Shown: positions 46,647 to 54,800 of the stretch, piece after piece | Layout of the letters: the number at the start of each line of letters is the position of its first letter | Numbering within the stretch: position 1 is the first letter of the stretch | NCBI RefSeq assembly: GCF_021545335.1 | Contig: NZ_CP089312.1 | Span: forward strand, 4,960,001-5,024,000 | Direction: 5' to 3' | DNA length: 64,000 bases | DNA from: Streptomyces sp. GQFP | Lineage (GTDB): Bacteria; Actinomycetota; Actinomycetes; Streptomycetales; Streptomycetaceae | Made by a program: the position numbers and the translations under genes | The notes under the pieces: generated by a model | Databases searched by the model: none | What the model saw: only the letters and a program-made list of their open reading frames with translations | What the model was told of the DNA's origin: nothing

Positions 46647-49600
46647 CGCAGACCTTCCGGTACGGCACCTCCGGCACGTACGTCTCCCACTGCTCCCGCG
46701 AGAGATCGGCGCCGGCGCCCGCCCGGGCGCACACCCGGGTGGCCGCCCGGTCCGCGTCCACGACGTACCGCTGGAGCGGGACATGTGCGCTCCCCGCGTA
46801 CAGCGTGCCGCTGTCGGCGCCGAAGGCGAGGGAGTCGATCGTCTCGCCGGGGGTGGTGAGCGGGCCGCCCAGGGGCTGTTGGGTGGCGATGTCCCAGAGC
46901 TGGAGTGTGCCGGTGCTGCCGCCGACGGCCAGGGTGGCGCCGTCGGGGCTGACCGCCAGCGCGCTGACCGACTCCGGTTCCTGGCCCAGGGGAGCGGGGA
47001 AGACGTTGCGCAGGATGCCCGTACGGTGGCTCAACTCGCCGTCCCACAGGGCGACTCGGCCGGTCTGGTCACCCGCCGCGAGGCGTGAACCGTCGGCGGC
47101 GAAGGCGAGGGCGCCGATCTGCTCGCCCTGGACCAGCTCCTCGCCGGTGACCTTGGCGGTGACGTTGGCTCCGGTCTTCGCTGCGGGCAGGTGTGCGGTG
47201 CGGTTGTCGCCGACGAGGAGGCGGCCGTCGGGGCGGACGGCCAGGTGGGTGCTGGTCAGGCCGGGGATCACCGTCGGTCGAGGACCCGTCCCGGTCGTCC
47301 ACGCCTCGTTCGTCGGCTCGCCCAGGACCGGGAGCCGGGTCGCGTACAGGGTGTTGCCTGCTGGGCCCAGGGCCAGGGCGACCACCGGGGCGGCGGACTC
47401 GCTGGTCGCCAGGTCCAGGGTTGCCCGGGGTCGGGCTCGGGTGGTGTCCCAGACCGTGAAGCGTTGCGGGGCCGCATTCCTGCCGGGGGCCGAGACGCCG
47501 TACGAGAGTGTCTTCCCGTCGGGGCTGAAGGCGAGGAGGGCCACCATGTGCTCCGGGATCACCGGGTCGGTGGGGTCGGTCGACACCGGCTGGGGCGGGG
47601 CCGGGAGAGTGCTCAGGAGGTGGCCGTCGGAGGTGGCGCGGAGTTCGAAACGGTAGCGGTCGCCGACGAGTTCGGCGGTGGCGTACGTACGGGCGTCCGG
47701 GCTCGTCCGTACCGCCGTCAGTGGGCGCTCGCGCCAGGAGCGGGTGACCGCCGGGCCCAGTTCCAGGCAGTGGACGGCGCCGCCTTCGAGGTAGCGCAGG
47801 ATGTTCGGGTGGGCGGGGTCCCAGGAAAGTCCGTACAGGTGCTGGTTGTTGAGGGTGTGCCGGAAGACGGGGGCCGCCGGGTCGGACAGCCGCCACACCC
47901 GGATCTCCTCGCCGTCGGCGGTCGCGAGGAAGGTGCCGTCCTTGGTGAACGCGGCCCGTTCCGCGCCCGGTTCGTCGATGTCGGCGACCTCGCGGGCGGA
48001 CGCGGTGTCCCAGACCTTCGCGCCGGACTTCGAGAGCGCGGCGAGGCGGTCGCCGTCCGCGCCGCCGAACACCAGGGCCGTCTGTTCCTCCTCGCCGCAC
48101 AGGCCCTGGGCCCGCTCCCACGGGCCGGGGCGGACGCGGTGGCGGGCGGTGTCCCAGACCTGCGGGGAGCCGTCGGCGGGGCAGACGGCGACGAGACGGC
48201 CGTCGGTGCTCACGGCCGGGGTGACCAGGCCCGGCGCCCGACCCTCGTACAGCACGTCTCCGTCGGTCAGGGACCGCAGGCGGACCCGGTCGTCGTCGAT
48301 GTCGCTCACGAGGTAGCCGCCCGTGGTGATGTCGGCGTCGGAGGTGAAGGGGAGGGGGCGCGGGTCGCCGGTCCAGCGGCCGGTGGCCGTGTCCCACAGG
48401 CGGATGCCGTCGTCCCCGGCGATCGCGAGGACCCGGGCGTCGGGGCCGGCCGCGAGGACCTGCCCGGCCGGGAGCCGTCCGGAGGCGGTGCGGCGGCCCT
48501 TGAGCACGTTCCAGGTACGCCAGGTGCGGCCGTCGACGCTGAGCAGCGTCCGGCCTGAGTCGGCGAGGAAGCGTGAGGGGCCGTTGCCCGGGGCGGGGTC
48601 GGTGAAGATGGCGTGTTCCGCCTGGGCGAGGGAGCCGAGGAGGGCACGGCGGGCCTCGGGCAGCGGGGAGACTCGCCAGGCGGCGACGCCCAGCAGCATC
48701 GCGGTGTGCGGGTCGGTCGTCCGCATCGCGTCGGCGACCTCGGCGATCCGGCGGGCGGCGGTGTCCGTGCGGTGGCGTTCGTTGTCCTCGTGCTGCGTCC
48801 AGGCGGTGAGTCCGATGAGCGTCGCCACGGCGAGTACGGCGGACAGCGCGCCGACGAGGGTGCGGGAGCGGCGAGCGGTGGCCGTCGCCGCGCGGCGCTC
48901 GGCCTCGCGGGCTTCTAGGGCGGCGGTGAGGAACTCCTGTTCTGTGGCGGTCAGTTCCGTGACTGTCGGTTCCGTGACTGTCGGTTCCGTGACTGTCGGT
49001 TCCGTGACTGTCGGTTCCGTGACTGTCGGTTCCGTGGCGCTGGTAGTGAGCGCTTCGGTTGGCGGGTTGTTCGTTCGCTGCGGGCCGGTGGGGGCTGGTC
49101 GCGCAGTTCCCCGCGCCCCTGGCGGGGCGCTGGCGCGCACCCGCCAGCCCCGAGGCCGCCATCCCCGAGGCCGGTCAGAGGCTCCCCCGCCGCTGCTCCC
49201 GGCCCTCCCAGCCGCTCCAACTGCCCTCACCCTCCCGAACGCCCCAGCCGCCCTGGCTGCCCTGGCTGCCCTGGCTGCCCTGGCTGCCCTGGCTGCCCCG
49301 GTCGCCCTCACCCTCCCGAACGCCCCAGCCGCCCCAGCCGCCCTGGCTGCCCCGGTCGCCCCGGCTGCCCTCACCCTCCCGAACGCCCCGGCCGCCCTGG
49401 CTGCCCTGGCTGCCCCGGTCGCCCCGGCCCTCCCGAACACCCCAGCCGCCCCCGCTGCCCCCGCTGCCCCGGCTGCCCCGGCTGCCCCGGCTGCCCCGGC
49501 TGCCCCGGCCCTCCCGAACACCCCAGCCGCCCCCGCTGCCCCCTCTGCCCCGGCTGCCCCGGACGCCCCAGCCGCCCCCGCCGCCCCGAACAACTCCTCC

Positions 49601-51027
49601 GCGCGGACCAGGCTGCTCCCCCGGTACAACGCACCCGGATCACGGTCGTGCTCCAGCCACGCACGCGCCGCCTCCGTGAGGCGGCGGTGGTGGCGGATGC
49701 GTTCGCGGTCCTCCTCTATCCAGCCGCGTAGCCTCGGCCAGGAGGTCATCAGTGCCTCGTGGGCGAGTTGGACGCCGTCCTCGTCGACGGTGACGAGGCG
49801 GTTGCGGGCCAATTGCTCCACGACGGCCGGCACGTCTCGGTCGGCCCATTCGGCGAGTTCGGCGCGGGTGAGGGGGCGCCGGGTGTCGGCGGTGCCCCGG
49901 CCCGGCTCGATCAGGCCGAGGAGCAGTCGGCGGGCGGTGCGTGCCTGGGCCGGGGACAGGTGTCCGTACACCTGTTCGGCCGTCGCGGCGATCGCGCCGC
50001 TCACCCCGCCCGTGGCCTCGTACGCGCTGAGGGTGAGGAGCCGACTGCGACGCCGACGCCAGGTTTCGAGGAGGGCGTGGGAGAGCATCGGCAGCGCGCC
50101 CGGCTGGTCGAGGACCTCGTCCACGATCCGCGCGGTCAGCTCCCGCTCGACGAGGAGTCCGGCGGCCTGGGCAGGGCCGACGACCGCCTCCCGCAGTTCG
50201 TCCGCCGTCATGGGGCCGACCAGCAGGCCCGCCCCGTACAGCGCGTCCGCGAGGTCGCGGTGTTCGGCGCAGCGGGGATAGAAGTCGGCGCGTACGGCGA
50301 TGAGGACCTTCAGACGGCTGTGCGGGTTCCGTGCGGCGAGCAGCAGGTCGATGAACCGGTTCCGCTCCGCGCGGTCCCGGCACAGGGTGAAGACCTCCTC
50401 GAACTGGTCCACCACCACCCAGCTCTCCGGCTCCCCCTCGGCCGGGGTCAGCAGATCCGCGTACCGAGCGGCGGGCCGGTCGCCCGGCGTGAGCACCCGC
50501 AGTACGGCCGGGCAGCCGAGGTCGGCGATCTCCTCCCGGAGGCGGGGGATCAGCCCGGCCCGCAGCAGCGACGACTTGCCGCTCCCCGACGCCCCGAACA
50601 CCACCGCGAACCGGTGCGAGCACACCAGTTCCTTCAGCTCGTCCACCAGCCGGTCCCGGCCGAAGAACAGCGCGCGGTCGTCCGGTTCGAAACGGGCGAG
50701 CCCCCGGTACGGCGGCGCCGCGTCCTCCGTCTCCGCGCGCAGGGCGCCCGCGGCCTCCGCGTCGGCGTCCTTCCACCGGGTCTCCCACTCACCCGGGTCG
50801 CCGCCGCACGCCCGTACGTACCCCTGGACCACGGGGAGTGACGGCAAGCGCTTCCCCGCCGCCGCGTCGGACAGGGTCGTCGCGGAGAATCCCGCCGCCT
50901 CGGCCATCGTCCGGTACGAGGGTCCGCCCGCGGTCCTGCGCAGTTCGCGCAGCTCATGGGCGAGCCGTTGTACGGGACCGGCCTCGGGATCGACGGGCCG
51001 TTCTGGACGCCCCACGGGACCACCCAC
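46639..51027 (-). CDS. HTH-nSTAND NTPase with WD40-like C-terminus and inserted repeat block
   Basis: A 1462-residue protein. N-terminal XRE-like HTH (about 19-75), nSTAND1 NTPase with Walker A GASGSGKSS (145-153) and Walker B VVVDQFEEVF (204-213), VRADFYPRCAEH sensor and QLAHEALMTSWPRLRGWIEEDRE winged helix. A membrane span lies near 719-739, then WD40-like repeats with DGIRLWDTATG, PQVWDTARH, LALSPDG-type blades (about 790-1440). Between AEELFG and the usual LTATEQEFL sits about 210 residues of unusual sequence: Ala/Gly/Arg tracts, an interspersed-repeat segment and five TEPTV units. In relatives I know these two motifs are nearly adjacent, so the block is an insertion. Some proteins of this class act in signalling or defence. 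Confidence 0.87.
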   Translation of the reverse strand: MGGPVGRPERPVDPEAGPVQRLAHELRELRRTAGGPSYRTMAEAAGFSATTLSDAAAGKRLPSLPVVQGYVRACGGDPGEWETRWKDADAEAAGALRAETEDAAPPYRGLARFEPDDRALFFGRDRLVDELKELVCSHRFAVVFGASGSGKSSLLRAGLIPRLREEIADLGCPAVLRVLTPGDRPAARYADLLTPAEGEPESWVVVDQFEEVFTLCRDRAERNRFIDLLLAARNPHSRLKVLIAVRADFYPRCAEHRDLADALYGAGLLVGPMTADELREAVVGPAQAAGLLVERELTARIVDEVLDQPGALPMLSHALLETWRRRRSRLLTLSAYEATGGVSGAIAATAEQVYGHLSPAQARTARRLLLGLIEPGRGTADTRRPLTRAELAEWADRDVPAVVEQLARNRLVTVDEDGVQLAHEALMTSWPRLRGWIEEDRERIRHHRRLTEAARAWLEHDRDPGALYRGSSLVRAEELFGAAGAAGASGAAGAEGAAGAAGVFGRAGAAGAAGAAGAAGAAGAAGAAGVFGRAGATGAARAARAAGAFGRVRAAGATGAARAAGAAGAFGRVRATGAARAARAARAARAARAAGAFGRVRAVGAAGRAGSSGGGASDRPRGWRPRGWRVRASAPPGARGTARPAPTGPQRTNNPPTEALTTSATEPTVTEPTVTEPTVTEPTVTEPTVTELTATEQEFLTAALEAREAERRAATATARRSRTLVGALSAVLAVATLIGLTAWTQHEDNERHRTDTAARRIAEVADAMRTTDPHTAMLLGVAAWRVSPLPEARRALLGSLAQAEHAIFTDPAPGNGPSRFLADSGRTLLSVDGRTWRTWNVLKGRRTASGRLPAGQVLAAGPDARVLAIAGDDGIRLWDTATGRWTGDPRPLPFTSDADITTGGYLVSDIDDDRVRLRSLTDGDVLYEGRAPGLVTPAVSTDGRLVAVCPADGSPQVWDTARHRVRPGPWERAQGLCGEEEQTALVFGGADGDRLAALSKSGAKVWDTASAREVADIDEPGAERAAFTKDGTFLATADGEEIRVWRLSDPAAPVFRHTLNNQHLYGLSWDPAHPNILRYLEGGAVHCLELGPAVTRSWRERPLTAVRTSPDARTYATAELVGDRYRFELRATSDGHLLSTLPAPPQPVSTDPTDPVIPEHMVALLAFSPDGKTLSYGVSAPGRNAAPQRFTVWDTTRARPRATLDLATSESAAPVVALALGPAGNTLYATRLPVLGEPTNEAWTTGTGPRPTVIPGLTSTHLAVRPDGRLLVGDNRTAHLPAAKTGANVTAKVTGEELVQGEQIGALAFAADGSRLAAGDQTGRVALWDGELSHRTGILRNVFPAPLGQEPESVSALAVSPDGATLAVGGSTGTLQLWDIATQQPLGGPLTTPGETIDSLAFGADSGTLYAGSAHVPLQRYVVDADRAATRVCARAGAGADLSREQWETYVPEVPYRKVCVS
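48956..49035 (-). repeat. 15-bp tandem repeat coding for Thr-Glu-Pro-Thr-Val
   Basis: Five nearly identical 15-bp units (TCCGTGACTGTCGGT) encode TEPTV repeats just before the membrane segment of the nSTAND protein. The copies are almost base-identical, a sign of recent expansion. Confidence 0.9.
49078..49150. repeat. Interspersed Streptomyces repeat element inside the nSTAND gene
   Basis: The stretch with GGTGGGGGCTGGTCGCGC followed by AGTTCCCCGCGCCCCT is a repeat element I know from many Streptomyces intergenic regions. Here it lies in frame in the nSTAND coding sequence, translated as the ARGTARPAPTGPQRTNNPP segment. Its first 27 bases (49078-49104) match 53144-53170 in this window with one mismatch. 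Confidence 0.75.
49195..49600 (-). repeat. Long degenerate 9-bp-type repeat tract coding Ala/Gly/Arg
   Basis: About 400 bases of CTGCCCCGG/CTGCCCTGG-type units interrupted by CCCTCCCGAAC blocks. On the minus strand it encodes GAAGAAG and ARAARAAR tracts punctuated by FGRVRA or FGRAGA segments. Period is a multiple of three throughout, so the reading frame survives. It is a tandem repeat, not a CRISPR array. Confidence 0.88.
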
Positions 51028-51316
51028 TTTCGTCCACTTCGTTCACGCCCACGCAGCGGATGGCAGCGACGTTCGGGGCGGTCAACCTATGTTTGGCGCC
51101 TGTGCGGCGTAAACACTCTGTGGCGCAGGTGTGGCGCGGATGACAGCCATGGAAAGCGGTGTCGAACAACTTGGTGCCCGCCCCCGGAATCACGGGGGCG
51201 GGCGCGTCGGGAATTGATTGACCTGATGAAACGGGGTGCCGGTCAACTTCTCGCTTGCCAGTGTCGGTCCAGCACCGCCCCTCACCGAGCAAGTCGAGCC
51301 AGTGGAGAGCACCCGC

Positions 51317-52177
51317 ATGTCTCAGGCAACCCAGGCAGTCACGGCAGTCACGGCAGCCACGACGATCCCCGCGGCCAAGAACCGCAAGAAGTCCCGCTTC
51401 GCGAAGGCCGCGCTCGTCGCGCTCAGCGCCACCGGCCTGACCGTCGGACTGACGGGCAGCGCCAACGCCGCCGTCCTGAACCCGCTGCCGTGGAACGCGA
51501 CCACGTTCCAGAACAAGTACATGCCGCTCTTCGACTACGACTCGGACGGCTGCTTCCCGGCCGCGGCGGTCGACGCGAGCGGCAAGCTCAACGGCGGCCT
51601 CAACAACTCCGGGTCGATCACCGGCGGCTGCCGGAACAACCACCTCGGCAAGGCCAACACGTACTCGCAGAGCTGGTGCAAGAACGGCTGGTGCGCCTAC
51701 GTCTACGCGCTCTACTTCGAGAAGGACCAGACGCTGGCCGGCGCCGACGCCTTCGGCCACCGCCACGACTGGGAGTCCGTCGTGGTCTTCCAGAAGCAGG
51801 GCGAGGAGAGCCCCCGCTTCCTGTCCGCCTCCCGGCACGGCGGCTACAGCACCCACCCCATCAACGAGGTGCCGATGGGCAAGGTCAACAACGAGCCCAA
51901 CTACAACCGCGTCGAGATCGTCTACCACAAGGACGGCGCGAGCACCCACGCCTTCCGCTTCGCCAAGTGGGGCGAGCGCCCTGAGGTCTGGGGCAACGGC
52001 ACCTGGGACCGCCCGGCCCTGGTCACCATGGAGAGCATGGCCGACGCGCCGCGCAACGCCCTGTGGAACTCCAAGTGGGGCAAGGCCAACTTCCCGCTGA
52101 CCGGCAACCTCCAGGCCAACATCAACAAGGCCCGCGAGGCCGACAGCCGGGCCAAGTCCGCGATCCCGGCGTTCTGA
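51317..52177 (+). CDS. NPP1-family (necrosis-inducing-like) secreted protein
   Basis: A 286-residue secreted protein. A long signal peptide ends at GSANA (about 51). The NPP1/NLP hallmark heptapeptide is present as GHRHDWE (about 148-154) within FGHRHDWESVVVF, with cysteines at GCFP, GGCR, WCKNGWC. In plant pathogens such proteins damage host membranes by binding sphingolipids; many soil streptomycetes carry them with unknown role. ATG 51317 with GGAGAG upstream is preferred over an in-frame upstream start. It converges on an MscS-like gene with a strong shared terminator. Confidence 0.92.
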   Translation: MSQATQAVTAVTAATTIPAAKNRKKSRFAKAALVALSATGLTVGLTGSANAAVLNPLPWNATTFQNKYMPLFDYDSDGCFPAAAVDASGKLNGGLNNSGSITGGCRNNHLGKANTYSQSWCKNGWCAYVYALYFEKDQTLAGADAFGHRHDWESVVVFQKQGEESPRFLSASRHGGYSTHPINEVPMGKVNNEPNYNRVEIVYHKDGASTHAFRFAKWGERPEVWGNGTWDRPALVTMESMADAPRNALWNSKWGKANFPLTGNLQANINKAREADSRAKSAIPAF

Positions 52178-52226
52178 CCCTCGGGTCAGCGACACCGGGT
52201 TCGTGACGCCCGGCCCCGCATGAACG

Positions 52227-52269
52227 GCCGCCGGTGGGACATCAACTCCCCCTCCGTCCCACCGGCGGC
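52227..52269. terminator. Bidirectional terminator hairpin
   Basis: A perfect 14-bp stem (GCCGCCGGTGGGAC at 52227-52240 paired with 52256-52269) and 15-base loop lies between the convergent NPP1 and MscS-like genes. It can serve both strands; no T run is present. Confidence 0.8.
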
Positions 52270-52289
52270 ACCCCTCATGACCGTATGGA

Positions 52290-53087
52290 TCACATGTCGG
52301 TCGTACGCGGCAGGTCTGTCCGCTCCCGGACCGGCTGGTTGGCGAGGGCGTCCGCACGCCCCGCCTGGTAGGCGCTGACGCTGCCCTTGGCGGTCACGGT
52401 CTCGCGCTCGACCGTCGTCAGCATCCGCTCCCAGCGCTGGCGCATCGGCTCGATCATGCCGCCGCCGAGCCCGACGATCAGGATGCCGGCGACCGTGGCG
52501 AGAGCGGCGTACAGCACCGGCCGGGTGACATCGGTGGCGATGCCCGCCTGGCCGAGGGCGGCGATGACGCCCAGCGCCACGATGCAGCCCCAGACGACGG
52601 CGGCGACCGTACGGCCGTACGACACGGACGAGAGCGCGCCGGCGACGATCCCGCGCACGGCGTTCGCGATGGCCATCGCCACGACGATGAGGACGACCGC
52701 GACGATGGCGCGCGGCAGCCAGGCCACGATGCCGTTGATCATCGTACTGACCGGGTTGGCGCCGAATACGCCGAGGGCGAGCTGAAGCGTGATCAGCATC
52801 AGCGCGTAGTAGATGATCCGGCAGACGATGCCGGTCATGTCGTACGCGGAGTCCCGCAACAACCGTGCCGTACCGGCCCGTTCGGACAGCCGCTCGGAGC
52901 CGACCTTGCGCAGGACGCGGTCGAGCACACGGGCGATCAGCTTCGACACGAACCAGCCGATGACGAGGATGACGAGGAAGCCGATGAGCTTCGGCACGAA
53001 CTGGGCGATCTTCGACCAGGCGTCGTCGAGGCCCTGGGTGAAGTCGATGGCGAGCGTGGTGGTGGCGTGGGGGGTGGTGGTGACCAT
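52290..53087 (-). CDS. Conserved TM-helix (MscS-like) membrane protein
   Basis: A 265-residue integral membrane protein of the conserved-TM-helix family related to small-conductance mechanosensitive channels. About five hydrophobic segments (LIGFLVILVIGWFVSKLI; IVCRIIYYALMLITLQLAL; AIVAVVLIVVAMAIANAVRGIVAG; VVWGCIVALGVIAALGQ; LYAALATVAGILIVGLGGG). The helix-glycine pattern with VRGIVAGAL repeats twice as in the family. ATG 53087 follows AAGGAAG. It lacks the large MscS cytoplasmic cage, so channel activity is uncertain. Confidence 0.85.
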   Translation of the reverse strand: MVTTTPHATTTLAIDFTQGLDDAWSKIAQFVPKLIGFLVILVIGWFVSKLIARVLDRVLRKVGSERLSERAGTARLLRDSAYDMTGIVCRIIYYALMLITLQLALGVFGANPVSTMINGIVAWLPRAIVAVVLIVVAMAIANAVRGIVAGALSSVSYGRTVAAVVWGCIVALGVIAALGQAGIATDVTRPVLYAALATVAGILIVGLGGGMIEPMRQRWERMLTTVERETVTAKGSVSAYQAGRADALANQPVRERTDLPRTTDM

Positions 53088-53143
53088 TGGACGGTCTTCC
53101 TTCGTTAGGTGATGTGCGCTCCGCGGGATGCGTCGTGTTCTGT

Positions 53144-53215
53144 CTGCGGCCCGGTGGGGGCTGGTCGCGCCCACGCGGCGGAGCCGCAAATGTCACAGCC
53201 CCGCGTCCCTGAGGG
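53144..53215. repeat. Interspersed Streptomyces repeat element (intergenic copy)
   Basis: A second copy of the element found inside the nSTAND gene: 53144-53170 matches 49078-49104 with one mismatch. It continues with a GCGGCGGAGCCGC hairpin and CCCCGCGTCCCTGAGGGGCACGGGG dyad, the usual form of this element between streptomycete genes. Confidence 0.75.
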
Positions 53216-53320
53216 GCACGGGGCTCTCCTCGTGGATATCAGCGGAGGCGGGGGACGGCCGGGGGTGCGCAGCCGAACGAGTGAACCTGGATCTGCACAT
53301 CCGGGGAATACGCTGCCCCC

Positions 53321-54577
53321 GTGACGACGACTCCCTCGCCCGCAGCCCGCACAACGCTCGACCTGACCGCCGATCTCCCGGTCCCGGCGCTGGAGGACAT
53401 GTACCGCGACCTGCACCGCCACCCGGAACTGTCCCTGGCGGAACACCGCACGGCGGGGCTGCTGGCGGAGAGCCTGCGGAAGTCGGGGTACGAGACGACG
53501 GAGGGCGTGGGCGGTACGGGCGTCGTGGGCGTCCTGCGCAACGGCGACGGCCCGACGGTCCTGCTCCGCGCCGACATGGACGCGCTGCCGGTACACGAGG
53601 AGACGGGACTGCCGTACGCCTCCACGGTCCCCGGCGTGATGCACGCCTGCGGCCACGACCTGCACGTGACATGGCTGGCGGGCGCAGCCCAGGCACTCGC
53701 CTCCGGCCGTGACACCTGGAACGGCACCCTGATCCTGGTCGGCCAGCCGGCGGAGGAGACGGGCGAGGGCGCGCGGGCGATGCTGACGGACGGCCTGTAC
53801 GAGCGTTTCCCGCGCCCGGACGCCCTGCTGTCGCAGCACGCGGCACCGGGCCCGGCGGGCCTGTACCCGCACGTGCCGGGCCTGATCATGTCGGCGTCGA
53901 CGGACGTGGACGTGATCGTGCACGGCAGGGGCGGCCACGGCTCACGCCCGGAGACGACGGTGGACCCGGTGGTGACGGCGGCGTACATCGTCACGCGCCT
54001 CCAAACAGTCGTCTCGCGCGAGGTGGCGGCCCGTGACTCGGCGGTCCTGACAGTCGGCGTGATCGAGGCGGGCACCCGCCACAACATCATCCCGACCACG
54101 GCTCGTATCGCCCTGAACCTGCGCACCCAGTCGAACGACGTACGGGACCGCATGCTGGCGTCGATCAGGCGTATCGCGGCGGGCGAGTGCCTGGCGGCGG
54201 GCTGTCCCGGCGAGCCGGAGATCCGCGTCGGCGCGACGTTCCCGGTCACGGTGAACGACGCGACACTCGACGAACAGGTCGCCGAGGTCCACCGCGAGGT
54301 CTTCGGCGCGGGCACGGTCTTCGACCCCGGCCCGGCGATGGGCAGCGAGGACTTCGCCCACCTGGCGGTGGACCAACTCCCGTACTCCTACTGGTTCGTG
54401 ACGACCACACCGGCGGAGGCGTGGAACGCGGCGGAGGGCAGCGGCGACCTGATGACACAGCTCGCGGCGGTCCCGAGCAACCACAGTCCACTGTTCGCCC
54501 CGGACCTGTCGACGGTGGCGCCGGGGGTGCGGACGCTGGTGTCGGGGGCACTGACGGCACTGACGGCGACGGCTTAA
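53321..54577 (+). CDS. M20-family amidohydrolase
   Basis: A 418-residue metallo-amidohydrolase of the M20D (hippuricase/IAA-amino-acid hydrolase) group that removes acyl groups from amino acids. Metal ligands are visible in RADMDALPV, HACGHD (about 108-113), GQPAEETGEGA and GSEDFAH. The dimerisation domain insert contains GRGGHGSRP. The GTG at 53321 has no ribosome site, but TACGCT lies 8 to 13 bases upstream as a -10 box, so translation is probably leaderless. The product may process N-acyl amino acids; substrate unknown. Confidence 0.92.
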   Translation: MTTTPSPAARTTLDLTADLPVPALEDMYRDLHRHPELSLAEHRTAGLLAESLRKSGYETTEGVGGTGVVGVLRNGDGPTVLLRADMDALPVHEETGLPYASTVPGVMHACGHDLHVTWLAGAAQALASGRDTWNGTLILVGQPAEETGEGARAMLTDGLYERFPRPDALLSQHAAPGPAGLYPHVPGLIMSASTDVDVIVHGRGGHGSRPETTVDPVVTAAYIVTRLQTVVSREVAARDSAVLTVGVIEAGTRHNIIPTTARIALNLRTQSNDVRDRMLASIRRIAAGECLAAGCPGEPEIRVGATFPVTVNDATLDEQVAEVHREVFGAGTVFDPGPAMGSEDFAHLAVDQLPYSYWFVTTTPAEAWNAAEGSGDLMTQLAAVPSNHSPLFAPDLSTVAPGVRTLVSGALTALTATA

Positions 54578-54589
54578 CGGCAGGTGGCG

Positions 54590-54800
54590 ACACTGACGGT
54601 GACGGCTCGACCGGGCACGTGCTGGGCGGTACGCCACTCGGCGTGGCGAAGGGCCCCTTCACGCCGCGTGAACGCGCGGCGCCTCACGCGGTGTTGACGG
54701 TGGCCTGACCCCGGGCACGTGCTGGGCGGTCCGCCGTTCGGCATGGTGCCACGCGGCGCCTCAATGCTGTTGACGGTGGCCTAACCAGGCACGCGCTGGG
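54590..54800. repeat. Degenerate tandem copies of a gene 3' end
   Basis: GGGCACGTGCTGGGCGGT occurs at 54613-54630 and again at 54713-54730, exactly 100 bases apart. A third, diverged copy (CAGGCACGCGCTGGGCC) overlaps the stop region of the minus-strand gene that ends at 54781. Between them GCGGCGCCTCA and TTGACGGTGGCCT also recur (54676, 54754; 54695, 54770). The spacer is thus built of decayed copies of that gene's tail. Confidence 0.7.

Noticed and set aside
49195..49600. CRISPR-like repetitive tract
   Set aside because: Units are contiguous, degenerate and in-frame coding, with no unique spacers and no cas genes nearby.
48323..50281. Plus-strand frame rich in Pro/Ala under the nSTAND gene
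   Set aside because: Mirror of the repeat tract and WD40 region; lacks ribosome site and signal features.
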